Virus record (IMG/VR): IMGVR_UViG_3300029267_005572
Span: 1-20,398 of that record
Direction: 5' to 3' (one strand)
DNA: 20,398 bases
DNA from: a virus
Positions within the stretch are counted from its first letter, which is position 1; the number at the start of each line of letters is the position of its first letter. A program made the position numbers and the translations under genes. A model generated the notes under the pieces. That model was not told the origin of the DNA. It saw nothing but the letters and a program-made list of their open reading frames with translations, and searched no databases. Positions 13,396-19,265 of this stretch are shown here, piece by piece.

Positions 13396-15362
13396 GCGAA
13401 GGTGAGTCCGCCCGCTTTTGCCTCGTCCAGCAGGCGGCGCGTGTTCTTCGCGGTCTCCTCGCTGGCGCGTGCCGTGCGGTCCATCGCGTTGCCCATGCCG
13501 AGCCCGCCGAGCGCGACCGATGAGAAGGTCCCCGCGACCGATCCCGCCCGGCTCACCGCGCTGCCGACGCGTCCGAGCCGGTCGAGCAGGCTGCGGATGC
13601 TGCCCGGTTCACCGGGTCCTTCGGGAGCCGCCGCTTCGGCCTCGGCCTCGACGCGTGCCTGGGAGGCCTGGTCGATGGCGTCCTTCCATTCCTGCTTCGC
13701 CTTCCCTAGGGCGTCCTCCGTCGCGGCGATCCGCGCGTCGTGCTCGTCGCTGATCTGCGCAAGCCGCCGGTCGTGATCCTCCCTGGCGAGCCGCTCCGCC
13801 ACATGCTGCTCGTCGGTGAGGGAGCGGAGGCGGGCGTCGCTCTCCCTGTCGATCCGGGCGAGGTCCGCGCGCGTGGACTCCTCGACGGCCCGCTTCGCGT
13901 ACTGGACGTCCAGCGTCTCGTCGAAGAGGCCCTGCACCTCGAGCATGCGCTTGGCGAACCACCCCGAGAGCTTCGTCTGGGTGGCCTTCCACCAGCTCGA
14001 GAACCGCGTCCAGCCGCGCTGGAGGGCGTAGGTCAGCTTGAGCCAAGCCTGCTCGATGGCGTGGGTGGCGATCTCGAATGCCGCGCGGAAGCCGAAGACG
14101 AAGTTGTGCCAGGCGAGCTTCAGGGGCTTGACGCCCTTCTCCCATTCCATCTTGAGCGTGAGCCACAGGATCTTCGCCGCCAAGCCGATGTCCCCGGCGG
14201 CGAGCGCGTCCTTGATGCCCCCGAACGCCGCCAGCGCATCCTCCTTCAGGGACTCAAACCTCCCGGCCAGCCAGGAGAGCGCCTTTCCGCCGGCACCCGT
14301 GGCCTTGACCAGGTAGGCGCTCAGGACGCCCACCGCCCCGATCACCAATCCGATCGGGGAGAGCAGAGCGCCGATCACGCTGACCAGCGTGCCGAAGACA
14401 CCGGCCACCACGGCCACGATGGACGACAGACCACCGAGAACCGTGGAGAAGATGCCCATGCTCACGCCGAGCACGACCAGGGCAGCGCCGGCCGCGCCGA
14501 GCAAGGCCACGAGCTTCGCGACCATCACCACGGCCGCCTTGTGCTCCTTGATCCATTGACCCATGACCTTCACTACCTCGACCGCCTTGCCCACGAGCGG
14601 CGTCACGACGGGCAGCAGGGCCGAGCCGATCTCGACGGCCGTGTCCCTGATCTGCGCCCGCAGCGCCTTCATCCGATTCTGGAAGGAGCCGGCGGTCCGT
14701 ATGGCGTCGCCCACCGCTCCCTGTTCCGTCATGGACTTCATGATGATCGAGAGGCGCGCCAGGACCTTCTCCTGCTCGGTAAGTTCCCCGCGTCCCTTGC
14801 CCAGGCCCATCGCCAGCGCCTCGGCCTGGACGGCGCTGTCGAGGAGGTTGATGCCGTACTGGCGCAGGGGACGCGACATGCCCGCCAGGCCGCTCTGGAA
14901 CTTCTCCAGCGCCTCGGGGTCCTGGATGTTGTAGAGGGAGGCGAAGTCGAGCGTGAGCTTCTCGACTTCCTGCGACATCTTCCGCGCCTCCTCCCCGCCG
15001 AAACCGAGCCCCACGAAGAAGGCCTGTAGCGAGGAGAGGCTGTCGCGGATCTCGTAGCGCGACCGGCCGACCGATCTCGCCAGCGCGTCGGCGAACTCGC
15101 CCGCGGCCTTCGCCTGCGTGCCGAAGACCTGCTCGAACTTGTTGAGGGTCTCCATCGCGTCGCCCGCTGCCTTGACGCCGTAGGCGAACGGGGCGGCCAT
15201 CACGCCAGCCGCGCCCATCATCTGGAGGCCGAGGGCGCGCACGGCGCGGCCGAAGTTGCGAAGCCGCTTCTGCGCGCTCTTCAGGCCCCGCGCCAGGCGG
15301 TTGTCGTCGGCGTAGAGCTCGACGTAGGCCTTGCCCGCCCTGATTCCGCGCTGAGACGGCAT
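13392..15362 (-). CDS. Tail tape measure protein (TP901-type)
   Basis: 656 residues. This protein sets tail length and is threaded through the tail tube, passing to the host membrane at DNA entry. The N-terminus (RGIRAGKAYVELYADDNRLARGLKSAQKRL) and the core around LYNIQDPEALEKFQSGLAGMS (about 143-163) are typical of TP901 tape measures. A long hydrophobic stretch (about 276-354) would give two or three membrane helices, as in other tape measures. Residues about 495-570 are a charged coiled coil with similar DEH/R-rich units. The C-terminal TAKNTRRLLDEAKAGG is also typical. ATG at 15362 has GGGGAG 7 nt upstream. The length would suit a rather short tail. It follows the chaperone region as expected, though two small membrane-type genes lie between. 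Confidence 0.93.
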   Translation of the reverse strand: MPSQRGIRAGKAYVELYADDNRLARGLKSAQKRLRNFGRAVRALGLQMMGAAGVMAAPFAYGVKAAGDAMETLNKFEQVFGTQAKAAGEFADALARSVGRSRYEIRDSLSSLQAFFVGLGFGGEEARKMSQEVEKLTLDFASLYNIQDPEALEKFQSGLAGMSRPLRQYGINLLDSAVQAEALAMGLGKGRGELTEQEKVLARLSIIMKSMTEQGAVGDAIRTAGSFQNRMKALRAQIRDTAVEIGSALLPVVTPLVGKAVEVVKVMGQWIKEHKAAVVMVAKLVALLGAAGAALVVLGVSMGIFSTVLGGLSSIVAVVAGVFGTLVSVIGALLSPIGLVIGAVGVLSAYLVKATGAGGKALSWLAGRFESLKEDALAAFGGIKDALAAGDIGLAAKILWLTLKMEWEKGVKPLKLAWHNFVFGFRAAFEIATHAIEQAWLKLTYALQRGWTRFSSWWKATQTKLSGWFAKRMLEVQGLFDETLDVQYAKRAVEESTRADLARIDRESDARLRSLTDEQHVAERLAREDHDRRLAQISDEHDARIAATEDALGKAKQEWKDAIDQASQARVEAEAEAAAPEGPGEPGSIRSLLDRLGRVGSAVSRAGSVAGTFSSVALGGLGMGNAMDRTARASEETAKNTRRLLDEAKAGGLTFA

Positions 15363-15379
15363 CAGTCAACTCCCCGCAC

Positions 15380-15475
15380 TCATATCTCGTCGCTGTGCTC
15401 CTTGAGCTTCACCCAGCCGTACAGGAGGGCGGCAGCCAGGAGCACTCCTGCGATCAAACCTATTGCGAACCACAT
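15380..15475 (-). CDS. 31-residue single-span membrane peptide
   Basis: Short reading frame with ATG at 15475 and TGA at 15380-15382. A clear AAGGAG lies 8 nt upstream. The peptide starts MWFAIGLIAGVLLAA, giving one membrane helix (about 2-20), followed by a charged tail YGWVKLKEHSDEI. It sits between a lipoprotein gene and the tape measure, with 17-18 nt on each side. The good ribosome site and regular spacing are the support, since a frame this short could occur by chance. A holin-like, spanin-like or exclusion role is possible, but nothing in the sequence decides. Confidence 0.55.
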   Translation of the reverse strand: MWFAIGLIAGVLLAAALLYGWVKLKEHSDEI

Positions 15476-15493
15476 CGTCTTCTCTCCTTGAGC

Positions 15494-15958
15494 TCACAGA
15501 ACCGTCCACACGAAGACCGGCCCGCCGACCATCGCCGCGAGCCCCACGACCTGGCCCACCAAGCGTAGAAGCTCGTTCGACGGTGCGTTGGTGTTGAGAG
15601 CCCAGAGAAGGAGCCCGGCCACCGCCACGATGGCGGAGCCAATCACCTTCGCCAGCACGCCCGCCGTCTGCTCTCCGTAACGCTCCAGCAGCGCCGCCAT
15701 CTGCTTGTCTAGGCCGTACCGCACCGTCGACACGTCTCCGCTCACTGTCCCGCCGCCCGTCTCTACCCCGCTCTCCCTGGCATACTCCTCCATCTCCGTG
15801 ATGGTGGGCTGGTGCACGTCGCCGGCGACGTGCTCGGCACGCGGCGCCGGAGCGACTTCGGCCGCCTGTGTCTGGGCCTGCGCCGGCATCGAGTCGCACC
15901 CGGAAAGCAGACTCAGCAGCACGAAGACCTCGATGAGAAAGGCGATTCTCCTATTCAC
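15494..15958 (-). CDS. Phage-encoded lipoprotein with C-terminal membrane segments
   Basis: 154 residues from GTG at 15958, with AAGGAGG 6 nt upstream. It overlaps the previous reading frame by 8 nt. The N-terminus is a lipoprotein signal: MNRR, a hydrophobic run, then the lipobox LSGC with Cys21. A polar, Ala/Pro/Gln-rich linker follows (about 22-60), then a short helical part (about 82-104) and two hydrophobic stretches (about 105-121 and 132-154). So it would be anchored by lipid and span the membrane. It lies in the usual chaperone-to-tape-measure gap. Some phages encode lipoproteins that block superinfection, in one known case (phage TP-J34) by acting on the tape measure. Here that is only an analogy. 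A lysis function is the alternative. Confidence 0.78.
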   Translation of the reverse strand: MNRRIAFLIEVFVLLSLLSGCDSMPAQAQTQAAEVAPAPRAEHVAGDVHQPTITEMEEYARESGVETGGGTVSGDVSTVRYGLDKQMAALLERYGEQTAGVLAKVIGSAIVAVAGLLLWALNTNAPSNELLRLVGQVVGLAAMVGGPVFVWTVL

Positions 15959-16244
15959 TTCCCGCCTCCTTCTTTGGCACGAGGCTCCTCAAGAGGCCGA
16001 TGTTGCCGGCCGTGAGCGGTGTCCCGCGCGGGCTTCGCTCCGCGTACGGGTTGAAGTCGCTCGGCCTGAACGCCCTGGTCTTCTTCGGGTCGCGGTTCAC
16101 GTTCGCCACCAGCGCCATGATCGAGCTCGTGTGCGCCCACGCGGCCCGGCCCCGCGCCTCGGCCATCCAGAGCAGCTCCCTCAGGGTGAACGGTCCGGGG
16201 TCGACTCCGGCGATGCCGGAAAGCTGGTGGACAATCCGCCAGAC
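15951..16244 (-). CDS. Tail assembly chaperone extension in the -1 frame (gpT-like part)
   Basis: The reading frame ends at TAG 15951-15953 and is plausible protein from about 16244, with SGIAGVDPGPFTLRELLWMAE, then ALVANVNRDPKKTRAFRPSDFNPYAE. This pattern (VDPGPLTLREL followed by NRDPKK...F.P.DF.P) is familiar from small proteins after tail chaperones. There is no normal start codon before the ATG at 16166, yet the recognisable part begins upstream of that. It lies in the -1 frame relative to the preceding chaperone gene and overlaps its end, so it is probably made as a frameshift fusion, as with lambda gpG and gpGT. The alternative is internal initiation at 16166, which has GGGAG 9 nt upstream and would give 71 residues. 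The left coordinate is firm, the right one is where coding character begins. Confidence 0.66.
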   Translation of the reverse strand, partial: VWRIVHQLSGIAGVDPGPFTLRELLWMAEARGRAAWAHTSSIMALVANVNRDPKKTRAFRPSDFNPYAERSPRGTPLTAGNIGLLRSLVPKKEAGSE

Positions 16245-16666
16245 CTGAGCTCCTGCCGGAACTCCTCCTCGATCTCGCCGCTTTCCAGCTTCGCCTCGGC
16301 GGCCTGAAGCGCCATCTCCTCCAGGGCGTCCAGCTTCTGGAGCGCGGCTCTCACGAGACGGCGCTTCCGGCTCGGGAAAAAACCCGAGAGCTCCTCCAGC
16401 AGCGCCTCGGTCGCCTGGTCGATGACGTCGCCGGCCATAGCCCGCCCGAACTGCTCGTCCGTGACGGCCTGCCCGTCGGCCTGCTCCTTGCACAGCGCAT
16501 AGAGCACGTCGCAGAGGAGAACGGGGTCGGTAATGAGCTTCTCCAGGACCTCGCCGCCGGCGGTGTCCAGCAGGTCGACCGCGACCATTGCCCGCACCCG
16601 CCGGATCGTCTCGACGTTGACCTGGACCGTCCAGGTGCGCCCGCTGTTGTCGGTGAACGTTGCCAT
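16181..16666 (-). CDS. Tail assembly chaperone (gpG-like)
   Basis: 161 residues. The ATG at 16666 overlaps the tail tube stop by one base (TGATG). It starts with short strands (TFTDNSGRTWTVQVNVETI), followed by a helical protein with acidic and Leu-rich stretches (KLDALEEMALQAAEAKLESGEIEEEF). Location right after the tail tube gene and before the tape measure is the classic chaperone position. The last 20 or so residues (SGGLSTSFPASPESTPDRSP) look non-native, as if the true continuation were in the -1 frame. An in-frame T TTT TTC heptamer occurs at 16376-16382. It would help the tape measure fold and recruit tail tube subunits and would not be in the virion. Confidence 0.78.
   Translation of the reverse strand: MATFTDNSGRTWTVQVNVETIRRVRAMVAVDLLDTAGGEVLEKLITDPVLLCDVLYALCKEQADGQAVTDEQFGRAMAGDVIDQATEALLEELSGFFPSRKRRLVRAALQKLDALEEMALQAAEAKLESGEIEEEFRQELRSGGLSTSFPASPESTPDRSP
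16376..16382 (-). other. Candidate -1 frameshift heptamer T TTT TTC
   Basis: The heptamer TTTTTTC on the minus strand lies in the correct phase of the chaperone gene (codons GGT TTT TTC), and fits the X XXY YYZ rule. A -1 slip here would give a 238-residue fusion ending at 15951. The run is unusual in a region of high G+C. Against it, the chaperone frame still looks like real protein for roughly 40 codons after the heptamer, so the real switch could be nearer 16250. Confidence 0.42.
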
Positions 16667-17121
16667 CAGGCCACCTCATACCACTCGGTGTGCTCGTGGG
16701 GCTTGACCGAGACGCTGACCGTCACGCCCTCTTCGAGCGGCTCGGCCCGGCTGAAGTTCAGTACCTGGAAGTTGCTCACCAGGCCCTGCGAACCGCTCGT
16801 GTCGATGTCCCCGTCCATCGCCGCCAGGGCGATGTCGGTGTTGCCGAAGTACGCGTTCTTGAGCGCCGTGAACGCCGCGTCGGTCGGGTCCCACATCATC
16901 TCGAACTCGATGGTGCCTTCCTTCAGGGTCGCGAGCGTGGCGCGGAACCCGTTGTTGGCGCGCGTGGTCACGTCGGCCTCGCCCTTCTCCATGTTGAGGG
17001 TGAGGTCCTTGACGTTCGCGATCTCGTTCCAGGTCAGGTCCTCCGGCTCGCCGCCCTCTTCGCCGGTCAGGAGCGAGCTCGAGTAGTAGAACTTGCAGTC
17101 CATTCCCAGCTTATGGGGCAT
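16666..17121 (-). CDS. Major tail tube protein
   Basis: 151 residues. This protein polymerises into the tail tube of siphophages. Evidence is the length, the beta-rich pattern (GMDCKFYYSSSLLTG, DLTLNMEKGEADVTTRANNGFRATLATLKEGTIEFEMMWDP) and the place between the neck genes and the chaperone. The segment VTTRANNGFR...LKEGTIEFEM is typical of tail tube proteins, in which a small beta sandwich carries a long loop. The end, PLEEGVTVSVSVKPHEHTEW, also fits. ATG at 17121 follows a clear AGGAGG, one of the strongest ribosome sites in the cluster, as expected for an abundant protein. Confidence 0.9.
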   Translation of the reverse strand: MPHKLGMDCKFYYSSSLLTGEEGGEPEDLTWNEIANVKDLTLNMEKGEADVTTRANNGFRATLATLKEGTIEFEMMWDPTDAAFTALKNAYFGNTDIALAAMDGDIDTSGSQGLVSNFQVLNFSRAEPLEEGVTVSVSVKPHEHTEWYEVA

Positions 17122-17133
17122 GTCTCTATCCTC

Positions 17134-17574
17134 CTATCTGACCGAGTCCCGCCACATGGCGGGGAGCTTCGGCAGGTTCTCCTCGTAGGCCGGACCCATG
17201 AACGGCCTGGCCTCGTAGCGGTGCATCCTCTTGTCGCGGCCGCGCACGGTGGCGCCGTGCTCCATGAGCTCCGGGATCGTCGTCGGGCCGTAGTCGCTCC
17301 GGCCGTGGAACTTCACCGGGCCGATGACCACGCTGGCCGTGGGGAAGTCGTATGCGAACAGGATCAGCCGCAGGCCCGGGGTGCTGTGCACGCTCGGCGG
17401 AAGGCCGGCCGGGCTCACCCCCTTGCGCTTGCGCAGCTTGTCCTGCATGGCGGTCGTGCGCACGAAGGCCCCGAAGCGCGACAGCACGCGCCGCTCGGCG
17501 GCCTGAACGCGGCGCCTCACCTTCTCCGCGTCGAAGAAGCCGCGCCTGGCCGTTCTGAAGTCCAGTCCGATCAT
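17134..17574 (-). CDS. HK97 gp10-like neck/head-tail joining protein
   Basis: 146 residues. I chose ATG at 17574 because it overlaps the upstream stop as ATGA. A GTG five codons earlier is possible. The helical N-terminus (AEKVRRRVQAAERRVLSRFGAFVRTTAMQDKL), a basic middle segment and a beta-rich second half with SVVIGPVKFHGR, and then a closing EARPFMGPAYEENL, match the HK97 gp10 / Mu gpG-type virion morphogenesis family, whose C-terminus usually reads RPF..PA. The position just before the tail tube gene supports this. It would act in the neck joining the capsid to the tail. Confidence 0.75.
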   Translation of the reverse strand: MIGLDFRTARRGFFDAEKVRRRVQAAERRVLSRFGAFVRTTAMQDKLRKRKGVSPAGLPPSVHSTPGLRLILFAYDFPTASVVIGPVKFHGRSDYGPTTIPELMEHGATVRGRDKRMHRYEARPFMGPAYEENLPKLPAMWRDSVR

Positions 17575-17996
17575 CGCCACATCCGCCACGTGAAGGTCAG
17601 GATCGACGTGAACTGCCGCATCTCCTTCATGTGCTCCTGCGCGTAGACGGGGCCGTTCTCGATTCGCACGCAGGCGGCCGGCACGCTTTCCAGACGCCGC
17701 CCCCGGAAGAAGTCGGCGATCTCCTCGACCAGCGACATCAGCGGATCGAGCTCGGTCGGCGTGCCTTCGCTGAACCTCTGCTGCACCGCCACGTCGACCT
17801 GGTAATCGTGCTGGTGCTCGCCCCGGCTGGCGGCGGCAATCTCCAGCCCCTTCGGCACCACGGTCACCCGGAGCGTCTCCATGTCCTGCATGTCGAAACG
17901 CGGCGCATAACGTCGCTCGGCCGTGAAGGGCAGGCCGAAGGAGCCCGCGTTCAGCTCCGAAACAACCGCATCAGCGACGTCCAAGATGGTTGCCAT
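17571..17996 (-). CDS. Tail-terminator-like protein
   Basis: 141 residues. The start MATILDVADAVVSELNAGSF, then strands such as LRVTVVPKGLEI and YQVDVAVQQRF, a helix PLMSLVEEIADFFRGRRLE, and a final FTSILTFTWRMWR form the helix-strand layout of tail terminator proteins (lambda gpU type), which cap the tail tube and join it to the head. The ATG at 17996 follows a GAGGT overlapping the upstream TAG by a few bases. Gene order, two genes before the tail tube, fits. In many phages the terminator lies directly ahead of the tube gene, so the roles of this and the gp10-like gene could be confused. The general assignment as a neck-tail protein is more secure than the exact role. Confidence 0.7.
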   Translation of the reverse strand: MATILDVADAVVSELNAGSFGLPFTAERRYAPRFDMQDMETLRVTVVPKGLEIAAASRGEHQHDYQVDVAVQQRFSEGTPTELDPLMSLVEEIADFFRGRRLESVPAACVRIENGPVYAQEHMKEMRQFTSILTFTWRMWR

Positions 17997-18000
17997 TGCT

Positions 18001-18177
18001 CTACCTCGTCTTCGCCCAGAGGAGACCGCCCACAGAGATCAGGCAGCTGCCGACCGTGATCACCACCAGGTGCAACTCGCCACCGTAGGCCAGCTCGCAC
18101 CCTATGCCGATCCCGGTGACCGCGATGCCGACGCACTCGATGCCGGCGGCCAGGAGCCTTGTGTTTCGCCTGTTCAT
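18001..18177 (-). CDS. 58-residue two-helix membrane protein
   Basis: The short frame starts at ATG 18177, which overlaps the preceding stop as ATGA, and ends at TAG 18001-18003, five bases before the next gene. It begins MNRRNTR, then a hydrophobic run LLAAGIECVGIAVTGIGIG (8-26), a short polar turn ELAYGGELH (28-36), a second run LVVITVGSCLISVGGLLW (37-54), and ends AKTR. Basic ends with hydrophobic helices suggest a helical hairpin with both ends in the cytoplasm. This resembles small holins in outline. Its position among the neck genes is unusual for a holin, so the function is open. The coupled overlap is the best evidence that it is real. Confidence 0.7.
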   Translation of the reverse strand: MNRRNTRLLAAGIECVGIAVTGIGIGCELAYGGELHLVVITVGSCLISVGGLLWAKTR

Positions 18178-18563
18178 GGTTGGATCGTGTCCACGTGCTT
18201 TGTGTGTACGCGCAGCGTCTTGCCGGCCGGATCGCAGGTGCGGTAGTGCCGCTCCGCTCCCAGGTCCATCACCTCGTAGACGTAGGTCCCGTCCTCCCGC
18301 TCCTCGTGAATCCGGTCACCGAGCTCGGGCAGCGTGCGGTCTCCGTCCAACACCAACTCGTCGGCGGCGATGATGTAGTCGCGCATCTCCTGCTCGACGA
18401 TCACGCCGTAGCCGTCGTCCACCTCGAACCGCGTCGCGGCGACCGTGGCGGCGACCTCCATCGAGGACGCGCCCCGGTGGTAGGTCACCGCCCGCGTCAG
18501 GTGCGCCTTGCGCTGCCCCTCGAGCCAGTCGAGGCCCTGCTGGAGCATGTCTGTCACTGCCAT
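18174..18563 (-). CDS. Putative head-tail connector/stopper protein
   Basis: 129 residues. It opens with a helix (MLQQGLDWLEGQRKAHL) and continues as a beta-rich protein (VTYHRGASSMEVAATVAATRFEVDDGYGVIVEQEMRDYIIAADELVL, then DGTYVYEVMDLGAERHYRTCD), which resembles the small beta-barrel stopper/head-completion family in which a helix leads a barrel. The gene follows the decoration protein, where head completion genes are expected. ATG at 18563 has GGAAAGG close upstream. It probably closes the portal and binds the neck. The fold is inferred, not matched. Confidence 0.66.
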   Translation of the reverse strand: MAVTDMLQQGLDWLEGQRKAHLTRAVTYHRGASSMEVAATVAATRFEVDDGYGVIVEQEMRDYIIAADELVLDGDRTLPELGDRIHEEREDGTYVYEVMDLGAERHYRTCDPAGKTLRVHTKHVDTIQP

Positions 18564-18609
18564 CGCCTTTCCACAAGCCTCAACGCCTCAGGTCTCACGC
18601 CTGCCGTTC

Positions 18610-18951
18610 TCACTGGCTCATGCGGACCCGGACGGTCGCATCGTCATCGCCGGCGGCCGCGACCGTCTTGCCGATCAGCTTGTTGGCGCCGGTCTCGTCG
18701 TCCTCCTTGGCCACGCCGTCGGCCACGTCCCAGTAGACCTCGGCGCCGGCGTCGATGGCCTCGCCTTCCCCGGTCGCCTTCGGGAAATCGAAAACCCCCG
18801 TCACGGCCAGGGCGCCGAGCGCGTCGGCGGCGATGTCGAGCTTGGCCACGCCGACCAGCTCGCCCTGGACCACCACGTCGCCGGCCGAGACGTCGCTGGA
18901 CGGCGTGTAGTCAATCGCGTCTCCCGTCTGCACGTATCTTGCAGTCGCCAT
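18610..18951 (-). CDS. Capsid decoration protein, DUF2190-type
   Basis: 113 residues. There are two ATGs two codons apart, and the second at 18951 is chosen because AGGAG lies 8 nt upstream, whereas the first (18957) would nearly touch it. The sequence begins MATARYVQTGDAIDYTP, then DVVVQGELVGVAKLDIAADALGALAVTGVFDFPKA, then AIDAGAEVYWD, then KLIGKTVAAAGDDDATVRVRM. This is the classic DUF2190 layout: a small beta-rich protein that binds the capsid surface and stabilises it. It normally follows the capsid gene closely, but here about 300 bp of unexplained sequence lie between. Confidence 0.9.
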   Translation of the reverse strand: MATARYVQTGDAIDYTPSSDVSAGDVVVQGELVGVAKLDIAADALGALAVTGVFDFPKATGEGEAIDAGAEVYWDVADGVAKEDDETGANKLIGKTVAAAGDDDATVRVRMSQ

Positions 18952-18957
18952 GTTCAT
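18949..18957 (-). repeat. Left 9-bp direct repeat flanking the intergenic segment
   Basis: ATGAACATG on the minus strand, containing both possible starts of the decoration gene. It matches the 9-mer at 19257-19265 at 8 of 9 positions, same orientation, 308 bp apart. Confidence 0.5.
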
Positions 18958-19256
18958 CTCTCCTGTCTATGGCTGCTTGCGGTTTGGACATTGGAGTCGT
19001 AGAATGGAAAGCACTTGCGCGCCGTTACCTTGGCACGCATCTTCAGAAAGGGGGTGCCTCTTGAAGCACCTTTTGAAGATGCCGGGAAACACCTCATTGC
19101 GAGGATAACCACAGTCTCCCCGGCCAAGGCCCGACGGGCAGGCGTCGAAAGAGACAGCAACCCATTCGGGTGATGTGGGCGCGCGGCAAGGCATGGCAAG
19201 GTGTGGGGGCCATCCAGTCCTGCCACTGGGCGGCCCATTTCTATCATCTGCGCACT
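18958..19256 (-). other. 299-bp hairpin-rich intergenic segment between capsid and decoration genes (candidate RNA or small inserted element)
   Basis: No convincing gene is present. One open frame of 103 codons runs through it from ATG 19265, but only about 62% of its third positions are G or C by hand count. That is close to the segment's own G+C (about 59%) and far from the strong G/C third-position bias of neighbouring genes, and no protein family fits. On the minus strand five stems can be drawn. H1 is 19207-19236: GGGCC...GGCCC enclosing CCAGT...ACTGG with a 6-nt loop. H2 is 19160-19171: ACCC...GGGT. H3 is 19129-19139: GCCC...GGGC. H4 is 19081-19124: GCCGGGGA with TTCCCGGC, enclosing CCTC...GAGG at 19092-19104. 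H5 is 19037-19082. GGCAAGG is repeated at 19185-19191 and 19195-19201 (plus strand). Direct repeats flank it. Confidence 0.5.
19037..19082 (-). other. 19-bp bulged hairpin (H5) within the intergenic segment
   Basis: On the minus strand GCATCTTCA (19074-19082) pairs with TGAAGATGC (19037-19045), then AAA with TTT, then GGTGCTT with AGGCACC (one G-U) around a CAAG loop at 19060-19063. The only interruptions are a single bulged C and a CCC bulge on the 3' side. No run of U follows, so it is not a simple terminator. Confidence 0.6.
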
Positions 19257-19265
19257 CACGTTCAT
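19257..19265 (-). repeat. Right 9-bp direct repeat flanking the intergenic segment
   Basis: ATGAACGTG on the minus strand, directly after the TAA of the capsid gene. It differs from the 9-mer at 18949-18957 by one base. It could be a target-site duplication or a duplicated start region. Confidence 0.5.

Noticed and set aside
16245-16679. The upstream part of the long -1 frame overlapping the chaperone gene as an independent 242-residue protein
   Set aside because: Its first half is Pro/Gly/Arg-rich shadow translation. Only the part after about 16244 looks like protein.
19037-19082. Rho-independent terminator between capsid and decoration genes
   Set aside because: The stem is strong but bulged and lacks a following run of U on the transcribed strand.
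18954-19265. 103-codon open frame between capsid and decoration genes as a protein gene
   Set aside because: Start and stop fit neatly between the genes, but third-position G+C (about 62% by hand count) is unlike neighbouring genes and no protein pattern is recognisable. Kept as a non-coding candidate, not fully excluded.
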